Source: an uncultured bacterium
GTDB taxonomy: Bacteria > Pseudomonadota > Alphaproteobacteria > CAISDR01
NCBI GenBank assembly: GCA_903884125.1
Contig: CAISDR010000009.1
Location: 1-11,023 of the forward strand
Reading direction: 5' to 3'
Length of the DNA stretch: 11,023 bases
A program made the translations under genes and the position numbers. Each line of letters begins with the position of its first letter. Position 1 is the first letter of the stretch. Shown in pieces: positions 1 through 6,510 of the stretch. Under the pieces are notes generated by a model, which was not told where the DNA came from, did no database searches, and saw only the letters and a program-made list of their open reading frames with translations.

Positions 1-198
1 ATGCAGCGCCTTTAATTCTGCCAGACGCCTTGCAATATCGTGCGGGCTTTTTTCTTCGACCAGCATACGGGATTTGACTGCACCTTCGTCCACGTGTGCT
101 GGCATGGTGGTAATAGAAATGCCTGCTGCCATCAGCATGCGCGCGCGCGCCTCGCTTTGGCTTGCAAGGATCAGTAGGGGTGGGACGGATTTGGGCAC
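1..198 (-). CDS. maf: Maf-family nucleotide pyrophosphatase, 5' part only
   Basis: The first 66 codons of a Maf/HAM1-like house-cleaning enzyme are present; the rest lies beyond the left edge. Maf proteins hydrolyse non-canonical or modified nucleoside triphosphates to monophosphates in the cytoplasm. The visible part carries the family's N-terminal signature: a hydrophobic strand PLLILASQSEARARML (residues 7-22), where ASxSxxR forms the nucleotide-binding loop, then the conserved HVDEG segment (about 36-40) and a helix ending in DIARRLAELKA. The start is GTG at 198-196. It is the first possible start after the ppsR stop, with one codon (GCT) between them in the same reading frame, and no clear Shine-Dalgarno is seen. 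The three-base gap to ppsR implies cotranscription and translational coupling. Family assignment is firm; the exact Maf subfamily (dTTP/UTP versus m7GTP type) cannot be told from this fragment. Confidence 0.88.
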   Translation of the reverse strand, partial: MPKSVPPLLILASQSEARARMLMAAGISITTMPAHVDEGAVKSRMLVEEKSPHDIARRLAELKALH

Positions 199-201
199 AG
201 C

Positions 202-1047
202 TCAGCCCGAATTTTGTGGCAGGCGGTTTGATTGCCGCTCGGACAAAAGGTTGATGACAGCGGCGGCGGTTTCTTCAATGGAACGGCGCGTGACATCAAT
301 GACCGGCCAGTTCTGCTGCTCAAACAATCTGCGTGCCTCACGGATTTCTTCGCGGATCGCATCGGGATCGGCATAAACTGTCTCGGTGGTCGCAGTGAGG
401 CCGATCAGACGATTGCGCCTGATCTGAACCAGCCGGTCGGGTGATACCAGCAAACCTACCACCAGTGGATTCTTCAGGGTCTTGAGAATTTCCGGTACCG
501 GCGCGCCGGGAACAAGGGGAATATTGGCCGCCTTGATCCCACGATTGGCCAGATAGATACAGGTTGGTGTTTTTGATGTGCGGCTGACACCAATTAAAAC
601 CACATCCGCTGCTTCCAGATGATCAACGACCTGGCCATCATCGTGCCCCATGGCAAAGTTCAGCGCATCTATACGATGGAAATATTCTGCATCCAGTGCG
701 TGCTGCCGTCCCGGCCGACCGGCCCGTTCACGACCCAAAAACCGGGCAAGTGCAGACAGGACCGGTTCCATGACCGCAATGGACTGGACGCGACGCGCCT
801 GACAGCCGGCAACCAGCGCATCGCGCAGATCGGGGTCAACCATGGTGTACATGACAAGGCCCGGCCGGTCCTCGATCTCGCGCAGGACCCGGTCGAGTTG
901 TCTTGTGTTGCGGACAAGCGCATAGACATGTTCGACAACCCGCGCCTCGAACTGGGCAAGCGCTGCCTTGGCGACCGCATTCAGGGTTTCGCCGGTGGAA
1001 TCGGACACCAGATGGATATGAAATTCCTCTTGGTCGCTTTTTGTCAT
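202..1047 (-). CDS. ppsR: PPDK/PEP synthase regulatory protein (bifunctional kinase/pyrophosphorylase, DUF299)
   Basis: This 281-residue cytoplasmic protein is full length for the family. Members use ADP to phosphorylate and inactivate pyruvate phosphate dikinase or PEP synthase on a threonine, and use phosphate to reverse this, so they switch carbon flow between pyruvate and PEP. The N-terminus HIHLVSDSTGETL (10-22) is the family hallmark. The ADP-binding P-loop is GVSRTSKT (153-160), followed by PTCIYLANRG. Other conserved segments are YTMVDP (67-72), NFAMGHDDG (130-138) and IPLVPG (176-181). The ATG start has no strong Shine-Dalgarno. This gene corresponds to RP001, the gene beside hemE at the origins of Rickettsia and Caulobacter. 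Whether the partner is PPDK or PEP synthase cannot be decided here. Confidence 0.95.
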   Translation of the reverse strand: MTKSDQEEFHIHLVSDSTGETLNAVAKAALAQFEARVVEHVYALVRNTRQLDRVLREIEDRPGLVMYTMVDPDLRDALVAGCQARRVQSIAVMEPVLSALARFLGRERAGRPGRQHALDAEYFHRIDALNFAMGHDDGQVVDHLEAADVVLIGVSRTSKTPTCIYLANRGIKAANIPLVPGAPVPEILKTLKNPLVVGLLVSPDRLVQIRRNRLIGLTATTETVYADPDAIREEIREARRLFEQQNWPVIDVTRRSIEETAAAVINLLSERQSNRLPQNSG

Positions 1048-1117
1048 GCTACCGGGCTATCATGGGCTGACCCCATGCGCCAAGTGCGAAAACGGCGGGT
1101 CCGAGATAAGGATGTGA

Positions 1118-1160
1118 TGGGGATAAGCCTGACTAGGACCTGAGGATAAGCTGGGGACAG
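1118..1160 (-). promoter_or_regulatory. DnaA-box-like cluster near ppsR
   Basis: Two 9-mers in the same orientation, TGGGGATAA (1118-1126) and TGAGGATAA (1141-1149), each differ from the DnaA box TGTGGATAA at one base and start 23 bp apart, about two helical turns. A further TGGGGA W-box-like hexamer follows at 1152-1157. The in-phase spacing fits cooperative DnaA loading, but binding is inferred. Confidence 0.5.
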
Positions 1161-1271
1161 ATTTCAAGTTACCCCCAAATTTGTCGGGGCCGCAAAAAGC
1201 CTGTGAATCATGACAGCCAGACACCCATTTTTCCGCGCCGGGGTAGAAAAAACAGGGTGGAGGTCTAAATC

Positions 1272-1292
1272 CGGGGATAAGTTTTATCCCCA
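1272..1292. promoter_or_regulatory. Inverted pair of DnaA-box-like sites
   Basis: GGGGATAA (1273-1280) and TTATCCCC (1284-1291) form a perfect 8-bp inverted repeat around GTT. The right half extends to TTATCCCCA (1284-1292), one mismatch from TTATCCACA; the left 9-mer CGGGGATAA has two mismatches. The pair abuts the AT-rich stretch, as expected for initiator sites flanking an unwinding element. As RNA it could form only a short hairpin with no U-tract, so a terminator is unlikely. Confidence 0.5.
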
Positions 1293-1365
1293 TTATTAAT
1301 TACCAGATTGAAATCCTTTTCCGCAGGCACTTTATTTTGTCAGATCATGGCTTTATTGATAATAG
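1292..1365. other. AT-rich stretch, candidate DNA unwinding element
   Basis: By hand count about 70% of these bases are A or T, well above the surrounding genes. Two especially AT-rich runs (1292-1300 and 1331-1340) flank one short GC patch at 1321-1330. The position directly beside the inverted DnaA-like pair suggests the site of initial strand opening. It overlaps a possible hemE promoter, and AT-richness alone could reflect that. Confidence 0.4.
1337..1363 (+). promoter_or_regulatory. Possible sigma-70 promoter toward hemE
   Basis: TTGTCA (1337-1342, five of six to the -35 consensus) and GATAAT (1358-1363, five of six to the -10) are separated by 15 bp, slightly short of the optimal 17. 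Transcription from here would leave a leader of about 170 bases before hemE and pass through the right half of the putative origin, as hemE-directed promoters do in Caulobacter. The evidence is sequence match only. Confidence 0.3.
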
Positions 1366-1424
1366 GGCGGGGTTGAGCGTCAGGTCTGGTGCATTTAGTC
1401 CCGAATGAATGGCTTTGTCGATTT

Positions 1425-1457
1425 TGGGGATGACGGACGGGTTTTAAATGATCCCCA
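1425..1457. promoter_or_regulatory. Second inverted pair of W-box/G-box-like sites
   Basis: TGGGGATGA (1425-1433) faces TGATCCCCA (1449-1457). Each contains an exact W-box hexamer, and TGATCCCCA differs at one base from the Caulobacter G-box TGATCCACA. This repeats the divergent arrangement seen at 1272-1292, with a wider spacer of 15 bp. DnaA binding is inferred. Confidence 0.45.
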
Positions 1458-1540
1458 TCTTTCCACCCTCTCCTCAACTATCCACTCCATAAAGAAAGAT
1501 TCTAGATATGTGGGTGGAAGAATAGAAAGTGGACCCGTGA

Positions 1541-2587
1541 ATGGCCGATATTAAGACTGGTAAACCAATACTGGACGTACTGGACGGACGAACTGCAACC
1601 CGCACGCCGATCTGGCTGATGCGGCAGGCAGGACGCTATCTGCCGGAATACAGGGCAACGCGCGCACAGGCCCGGGATTTTCTGGATCTGTGCTATTCGC
1701 CGGATCTTGCAACCGAAGTGACACTGCAGCCTTTGCGTCGCTATGACCTTGATGCGGCCATTCTGTTTGCTGATATTTTGCTGATCCCGCAGGCACTGGG
1801 CCAAAATCTGAAGTTTGTCGAAGGGGAAGGCCCCAGACTTGAACCCGTCAAGGATGCAACCGATCTGGATCGCCTGCGCCTTGATGGCTGTGCAGATCAT
1901 CTCGCACCGGTCATGGAGACCGTCAGACGGCTGTCACAGGCTCTGCCCGCCCATGTGGCGCTGATCGGCTTTGCCGGGGCACCTTGGACCGTTGCGACCT
2001 ATATGGTGGCGGGACAGGGGACCGATGATCAGGGACCCGCCCGGATGATGGCGTATCGCCAGCCTGAGCTGTTTGGAAAACTGATTGATCTGCTGGTTCA
2101 GGCGACCGCCGACTATCTGCTGGCACAGGTTAAGGCCGGTGCTGAAATCATACAGATATTTGATACCTGGGCGGGATCGCTGCCACAGGCCGAGTTTGAC
2201 AAATGGGTGATTGCACCCACGCGTAAGCTGGTGGCCCTGTTGCGTCAGGGTGCGCCGGGTATTCCCGTCATCGGTTTTGCCCGTGGAGCTGGTATGGGTC
2301 ACGGTATCTATGCCAAAACCACTGGTGTTGACGCGATCAGCGTTGAAACCCAGATGGCACCAAGTGCCATGGCCGATCTTGCCGGGCAGGGAATTGCCGT
2401 TCAGGGCAATATTGACCCCTTGGCATTGGTGGCCGGCGGCCCATGTCTGGATCATGCAGTTGACGAACTGCTGGGCGCTATGAAGGGGCATCGTCATATT
2501 CTGAATCTGGGCCATGGTATTGTGCCCCAGACGTCGCCGGATCATGTATCCCAGTTGATTGACCGGGCCAGAAAATTTGAGGCCTAG
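1541..2587 (+). CDS. hemE: Uroporphyrinogen decarboxylase
   Basis: The enzyme converts uroporphyrinogen III to coproporphyrinogen III by removing four acetate carboxyl groups, in the cytosol and without cofactor. At 348 residues it has the usual length. Signatures in order: PIWLMRQAGRYLPEYR (23-38) with the substrate-binding arginines; FADIL (76-80) with the catalytic aspartate D78; GFAGAPWTVATYM (143-155) with the conserved tyrosine Y154; QIFDTWAG (205-212); QGNIDP (288-293); and LNLGHGIVPQTSPD (321-334) with the conserved histidine H325. ATG 1541 is chosen because the preceding in-frame codon is TGA. Only a weak purine-rich ribosome site (around 1524-1533) precedes it. It heads a heme gene cluster with hemH and hemJ and lies beside the putative origin, as in Caulobacter. 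Confidence 0.97.
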   Translation: MADIKTGKPILDVLDGRTATRTPIWLMRQAGRYLPEYRATRAQARDFLDLCYSPDLATEVTLQPLRRYDLDAAILFADILLIPQALGQNLKFVEGEGPRLEPVKDATDLDRLRLDGCADHLAPVMETVRRLSQALPAHVALIGFAGAPWTVATYMVAGQGTDDQGPARMMAYRQPELFGKLIDLLVQATADYLLAQVKAGAEIIQIFDTWAGSLPQAEFDKWVIAPTRKLVALLRQGAPGIPVIGFARGAGMGHGIYAKTTGVDAISVETQMAPSAMADLAGQGIAVQGNIDPLALVAGGPCLDHAVDELLGAMKGHRHILNLGHGIVPQTSPDHVSQLIDRARKFEA

Positions 2588-2602
2588 TCGGCAGATTTGA
2601 CT

Positions 2603-2618
2603 TGTGGCCAGGGCCACA
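2603..2618 (+). other. Short inverted repeat just upstream of the hemH ribosome site
   Basis: TGTGGCC-AG-GGCCACA is a perfect 7-bp inverted repeat with a 2-base centre, in the 42-base gap between the hemE stop and hemH. In RNA it would form a compact hairpin three bases before the GGAAG ribosome site (2621-2625). It could tune hemH translation or be a protein-binding palindrome. It has no U-tract and is not a convincing terminator. Confidence 0.45.
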
Positions 2619-2629
2619 CTGGAAGCGAA

Positions 2630-3673
2630 ATGACAATGGCCCGGCGGATTGCAATCGTGCTGTTTAATCTCGGCGGACCCGACGGTCCGGCCGCCGTGCA
2701 GCCGTTTTTGTTCAATCTGTTCAATGACAAGGCGATTATCGGGGCACCCCAGCCCATGCGCTGGCTGCTTGCCCAGCTGATCTCGCGGCGGCGTGCACCT
2801 GTTGCCCAGGAAATCTATGGCCAGATCGGCGGCCGATCACCGATCGTGCCTGAAACTATGGCGCAGGCTGATGGTCTTTGTGCCAGCCTGTCTGATCTGG
2901 GCAAGGTGAAATGTTTTATTGCTATGCGCTATTGGAATCCCCGCGCGCGTGACAGTGTGGCTGCGGTTAAGGAATTTGATCCGGACGAGGTGGTTTTACT
3001 GCCGCTATATCCCCAGTTTTCCACAACAACCTCGCAAAGTTCGATTGATGAATGGCTTTTTCAGGCCAAACGACAGGGTTTGACCAAGCCTGCACATATT
3101 GTCTGCTGTTATCCCAAACAGGCGGGATTTGTTTCTGCCGTTGCCGATCTTTTGTCGCAAGGCCTGAAAAAGGCCGAGGCACGGGGCGCGCCCCGCGTGC
3201 TGTTTTCTGCCCATGGCTTGCCCGAACGGGTGATACAGGGTGGGGATCCTTATCAAAGCCAGGTTGAACAAACGGCCAAGGCGGTGATGGATCAGCTGCA
3301 GCGGCCTGACATAGACTGGCTGGTCAGCTATCAGTCACGGGTTGGGCCATTGAAATGGATCGGGCCATCAACGGACGCGGAAATCGCACGTGCCGGATTA
3401 GATGGCGTGCCACTGGTTATCGTACCCATTGCCTTTGTATCGGAACATTCCGAAACACTGGTTGAGCTGGATATAGAATATGCCCACCTGGCCAAGGAGG
3501 CAGGGGTGCCACTTTATATCCGTGTGCCAACCGTTCGCGATCACCCGAATTTCATCGAAGGTCTTGGGCAAATCGTGCGCAATAGTCTTGCGAGCACGGG
3601 ATGGTGCAGCGGCCAGCCTGACGGTTCCCGCATTTGCCCCCGGACATTTTCGCGCTGCCCGAAAGCTGCATAA
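2630..3673 (+). CDS. hemH: Ferrochelatase
   Basis: This enzyme inserts ferrous iron into protoporphyrin IX in the last step of protoheme synthesis. The 347-residue product has the family motifs: VLFNLGGPD near the N-terminus, RYWNPR (100-105), LLPLYPQFSTTTSQSS (123-138), FSAHGLPE (192-199) with the metal-binding histidine H195, SYQSRVGPLKW (233-243), and AFVSEHSETLVELD (268-281) with the conserved glutamate E275. Three C-terminal cysteines (326, 336, 343) plus a Cys pair at 159-160 resemble the arrangement that binds a [2Fe-2S] cluster in Caulobacter and Mycobacterium ferrochelatases. Starts at ATG 2630 or ATG 2636 are both possible behind GGAAG (2621-2625); an upstream TTG at 2597 would precede that site and is less likely. 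The gap to hemE is 42 bases. Confidence 0.96.
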   Translation: MTMARRIAIVLFNLGGPDGPAAVQPFLFNLFNDKAIIGAPQPMRWLLAQLISRRRAPVAQEIYGQIGGRSPIVPETMAQADGLCASLSDLGKVKCFIAMRYWNPRARDSVAAVKEFDPDEVVLLPLYPQFSTTTSQSSIDEWLFQAKRQGLTKPAHIVCCYPKQAGFVSAVADLLSQGLKKAEARGAPRVLFSAHGLPERVIQGGDPYQSQVEQTAKAVMDQLQRPDIDWLVSYQSRVGPLKWIGPSTDAEIARAGLDGVPLVIVPIAFVSEHSETLVELDIEYAHLAKEAGVPLYIRVPTVRDHPNFIEGLGQIVRNSLASTGWCSGQPDGSRICPRTFSRCPKAA

Positions 3674-3693
3674 AAAGAAAAGGGGAAATCGAA

Positions 3694-4125
3694 ATGCCTG
3701 ATGCGATTTATCTCTGGATCAAGGCCGGGCATGTCATTTCAGTGATCGCCTGGATGGCAGGTATGCTCTATCTGCCACGATTGTTCGTCTATCACTGTGG
3801 CGCAGAAAAAGGCTCGGTGCAGTCGGAAACATTCAAGATCATGGAACGGCGCCTTATGCGTGCGATCATGACGCCGGCAATGATATCAACCTGGATATTC
3901 GGATTGATACTGGTCAGCATGCAGGCGGAAATTCACGGCTGGCTTCATGCCAAGATCGCGCTGGTGGTAATCATGTCTGGCATTCATGGGGCCATGTCAT
4001 CCTGGCGCAAGGCGTTTGAGCAGGACCGTAACACCCGATCAGCGCTGTTCTTTCGTGTGATGAACGAAGTACCGACATTGCTGATGATCGCCATTGTGAT
4101 CCTGGTAATTGTCCAGCCGTTTTAG
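3694..4125 (+). CDS. hemJ: Protoporphyrinogen IX oxidase HemJ, membrane protein
   Basis: HemJ (UPF0093) oxidises protoporphyrinogen IX to protoporphyrin IX, the substrate of the preceding gene product, and is the oxygen-independent-type enzyme most alphaproteobacteria use instead of HemG or HemY. The 143-residue protein is typical in length. It has four membrane segments at about 5-25, 53-70, 77-95 and 122-142. Conserved features are KAGHVISVIAWMAGMLYLPRLF (10-31) with the family histidine at 13, the basic MERRLMR segment, GWLHAKI with the His-x-Lys pair, and NEVPTLLM near the end. ATG 3694 is chosen over an upstream in-frame start because AGGGGA (3681-3686) lies 7 bases before it. It starts 20 bases after hemH, so hemE-hemH-hemJ is probably one transcript. 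Confidence 0.95.
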   Translation: MPDAIYLWIKAGHVISVIAWMAGMLYLPRLFVYHCGAEKGSVQSETFKIMERRLMRAIMTPAMISTWIFGLILVSMQAEIHGWLHAKIALVVIMSGIHGAMSSWRKAFEQDRNTRSALFFRVMNEVPTLLMIAIVILVIVQPF

Positions 4126-4515
4126 CCAATACCGATCACCAGCGCGCCTACCCCGTTCGAGGTGTGGCAAGCTTGGTGTTTGACAAATCGGAAAAATCAG
4201 GGCAATCAGGTAGCCGATGGCGGCGGACCGCTGCCCATCCGTCGGCAGTTCCGATCATTCATACCCAATATGAACCTGACGGAATGCCGGTTTCTTTTCC
4301 CCCGATTTTGCTTGATCCAGGTTCCTTTCGGCACCACCGGTTTTGCAGAATAGTTACCGCATCCTGGCCCGCCCCGGGTCATAAAGGTGCAGATTTTCCC
4401 AACACCTCGTCCCTATATCGGTGACCTTTGGCTGGGCAGCCTGAAATCGCCAACCCGACACAAAAGCCCGAAAAACAAAAGCCCTCAAACAATTTCAAGG
4501 AACGCGCACAGCGCC
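4126..4515 (+). promoter_or_regulatory. Long leader/spacer upstream of rho
   Basis: No convincing gene lies in these 390 bases; small open frames here show no recognisable protein. No U-tract terminator follows hemJ, so some readthrough into rho is possible. A 6-bp stem with one G-U pair and a 5-base loop can form at 4219-4235. The last part is C-rich and G-poor: by hand count 4441-4500 has 19 C, 8 G, 27 A and 6 T. That is the composition of a rut-like, unstructured Rho-loading segment, directly before the rho start. Autoregulation of rho by termination in its own leader is known in E. coli; the same mechanism here is an inference. Confidence 0.45.
4180..4185 (+). promoter_or_regulatory. Consensus -35 hexamer, possible rho promoter
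   Basis: TTGACA is a perfect -35 match 331 bases before the rho start codon, but no good -10 lies 15-19 bases downstream; the best is GGCAAT at 4201-4206 after a 15-base spacer. It may be a weak or activator-dependent rho promoter, or chance. Confidence 0.22.
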
Positions 4516-5787
<1,272 letters not shown>

Positions 5788-5817
5788 TTTAAGCGGCCTG
5801 CAAAATGTGTTAGAATG

Positions 5818-5855
5818 TTTGGGCGGGATCAGTCGCAAGACGGGTCCCGCCCAAA
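5818..5855 (+). terminator. Strong hairpin with GCAA tetraloop after rho
   Basis: TTTGGGCGGGATC (5818-5830) pairs with GGTCCCGCCCAAA (5843-5855), including one G-U pair. After a single A-G mismatch, GTC pairs with GAC around the loop GCAA, a GNRA-type tetraloop. The result is a stem of 16 pairs. It begins 30 bases after the rho stop and ends 8 bases before the AGGGGAGG ribosome site of the next gene. No U-tract follows on either strand, so it may act as a weak terminator, a 3'-end-stabilising structure, or a processing site separating rho from the HD gene. Confidence 0.6.
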
Positions 5856-5876
5856 ACTATGTCAGGGGAGGTGGAA

Positions 5877-6473
5877 ATGTTGGACCAGCATTCAGAACAA
5901 CCACGCGCCGGATTTTCTGCGATGACAGAGAGCACGGCAGAAGACTGGGCACTGATCGCGCGCAGTTCCGCTCAGTTCAATCGTGCCCTGCCGGACCGCA
6001 TACTGACGCATCTGAAATTGCTGGATGGTGATTTTGGCGGGTTCAAAGTGGATCGTCTGGAACATTCATTGCAGACCGCCACGCGCGCCCATCGGGCCGG
6101 GGAAAATGCCGAATATGTCGTCTGTGCGCTGCTGCATGATATTGGCGACACGCTGGCCAGTTTCAATCATGCCGAGCTGGGGGCAACAATTTTAAAACCC
6201 TTTGTGTCCGAGGCCAATCACTGGATGCTTGAGCATCATGGGGTTTTTCAGGGTTACTACTTTTTTCATCACCTGGGTCTGGACCGCGATATGCGCGAGC
6301 GTTTCCGGGGACATCCGCATTTTGAATATTGCGCAAAGTTCTGTCACCAGTATGATCAGAATGCCTTTGACCCGGCTTATGAGTCCATGCCCCTCAGCGC
6401 GTTTGAACCGATGTTGCGTGAAGTCGTTGCCAGACCGCGTGTGTCGATTTATACGAGATCTGCGGCGGAATAG
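5877..6473 (+). CDS. HD-domain protein, PhnZ/TmpB-like fold, function unknown
   Basis: This 198-residue soluble protein has an HD metal site. H63, the pair H87-D88 in LLHDIGD, H98 in NHAELGA, H120 or H121 in MLEHHGVFQGYYF, and D160 in HQYDQ fall in the same order as the diiron ligands of PhnZ, the HD oxygenase that cleaves a hydroxylated aminophosphonate. The H63-H87 spacing of 24 equals that from H34 to H58 in PhnZ. However, the segment aligning with the PhnZ Y-x-x-E motif reads FGGF (53-56), so both the tyrosine and the glutamate are phenylalanine. The substrate therefore probably differs, and hydrolase activity is also possible. ATG 5877 is chosen for its perfect AGGGGAGG site (5864-5871, 5 bases away); ATG 5859 would put the ribosome site inside the hairpin. 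No phosphonate genes are nearby. Confidence 0.85.
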   Translation: MLDQHSEQPRAGFSAMTESTAEDWALIARSSAQFNRALPDRILTHLKLLDGDFGGFKVDRLEHSLQTATRAHRAGENAEYVVCALLHDIGDTLASFNHAELGATILKPFVSEANHWMLEHHGVFQGYYFFHHLGLDRDMRERFRGHPHFEYCAKFCHQYDQNAFDPAYESMPLSAFEPMLREVVARPRVSIYTRSAAE

Positions 6474-6510
6474 GGCGCGCAACCATACGCACCCCTCCCA
6501 AGAGCCAACT

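Larger units (their letters stand above)
1048..1540. other. Putative chromosomal replication origin (Cori-like ppsR-hemE spacer)
   Basis: This 493-bp non-coding spacer between divergent ppsR and hemE has the same genetic position as the characterised Caulobacter origin. It contains five exact TCCCCA/TGGGGA hexamers (1118-1123, 1152-1157, 1287-1292, 1425-1430, 1452-1457), against about 0.24 expected by chance on both strands at even base composition. TCCCCA is the weak-affinity W-box described for Caulobacter DnaA. Three 9-mers match the DnaA box TTATCCACA with one mismatch (1118-1126, 1141-1149, 1284-1292) and several with two. An AT-rich stretch at 1292-1365 could be the unwinding element. 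Two GANTC methylation sites occur (1205-1209 and 1498-1502). No perfect TTATCCACA is present. The origin call is inferred from gene order plus motifs; a plain divergent promoter region is the alternative. Confidence 0.72.

Noticed and set aside
1273..1291. Intrinsic terminator for the inverted repeat in the spacer
   Set aside because: The stem is AT-containing, the loop is only three bases and no U-tract follows; paired DnaA-like sites explain it better.
1060..1293. Possible 77-codon minus-strand gene in the ppsR-hemE spacer
   Set aside because: It overlaps the putative origin motifs, has no recognisable motif, and would occupy the ppsR promoter region.
1290..1450. CtrA binding sites (TTAA-N7-TTAA) in the putative origin
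   Set aside because: TTAA occurs at 1296-1299 and 1444-1447, but neither has a partner at the right spacing, so Caulobacter-type CtrA control of the origin is not supported.
1934..2617. 227-codon open frame on the minus strand across hemE
   Set aside because: It is fully antisense to a clear hemE and has no recognisable protein motif; such frames are common opposite codon-biased genes.
4162..4424. Two small plus-strand open frames in the rho leader
   Set aside because: They overlap each other in different frames, lack ribosome sites and resemble no protein; a leader peptide cannot be excluded but is unsupported.
4387..4515. 43-codon N-terminal extension of rho from GTG 4387
   Set aside because: The added residues are Ser/Lys/Pro-rich and unlike any Rho N-terminus, while ATG 4516 gives the canonical start.
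6474..6510. Bidirectional terminator between the converging HD and hydrolase genes
   Set aside because: The 37-base gap shows no stable inverted repeat or T-run on either strand.
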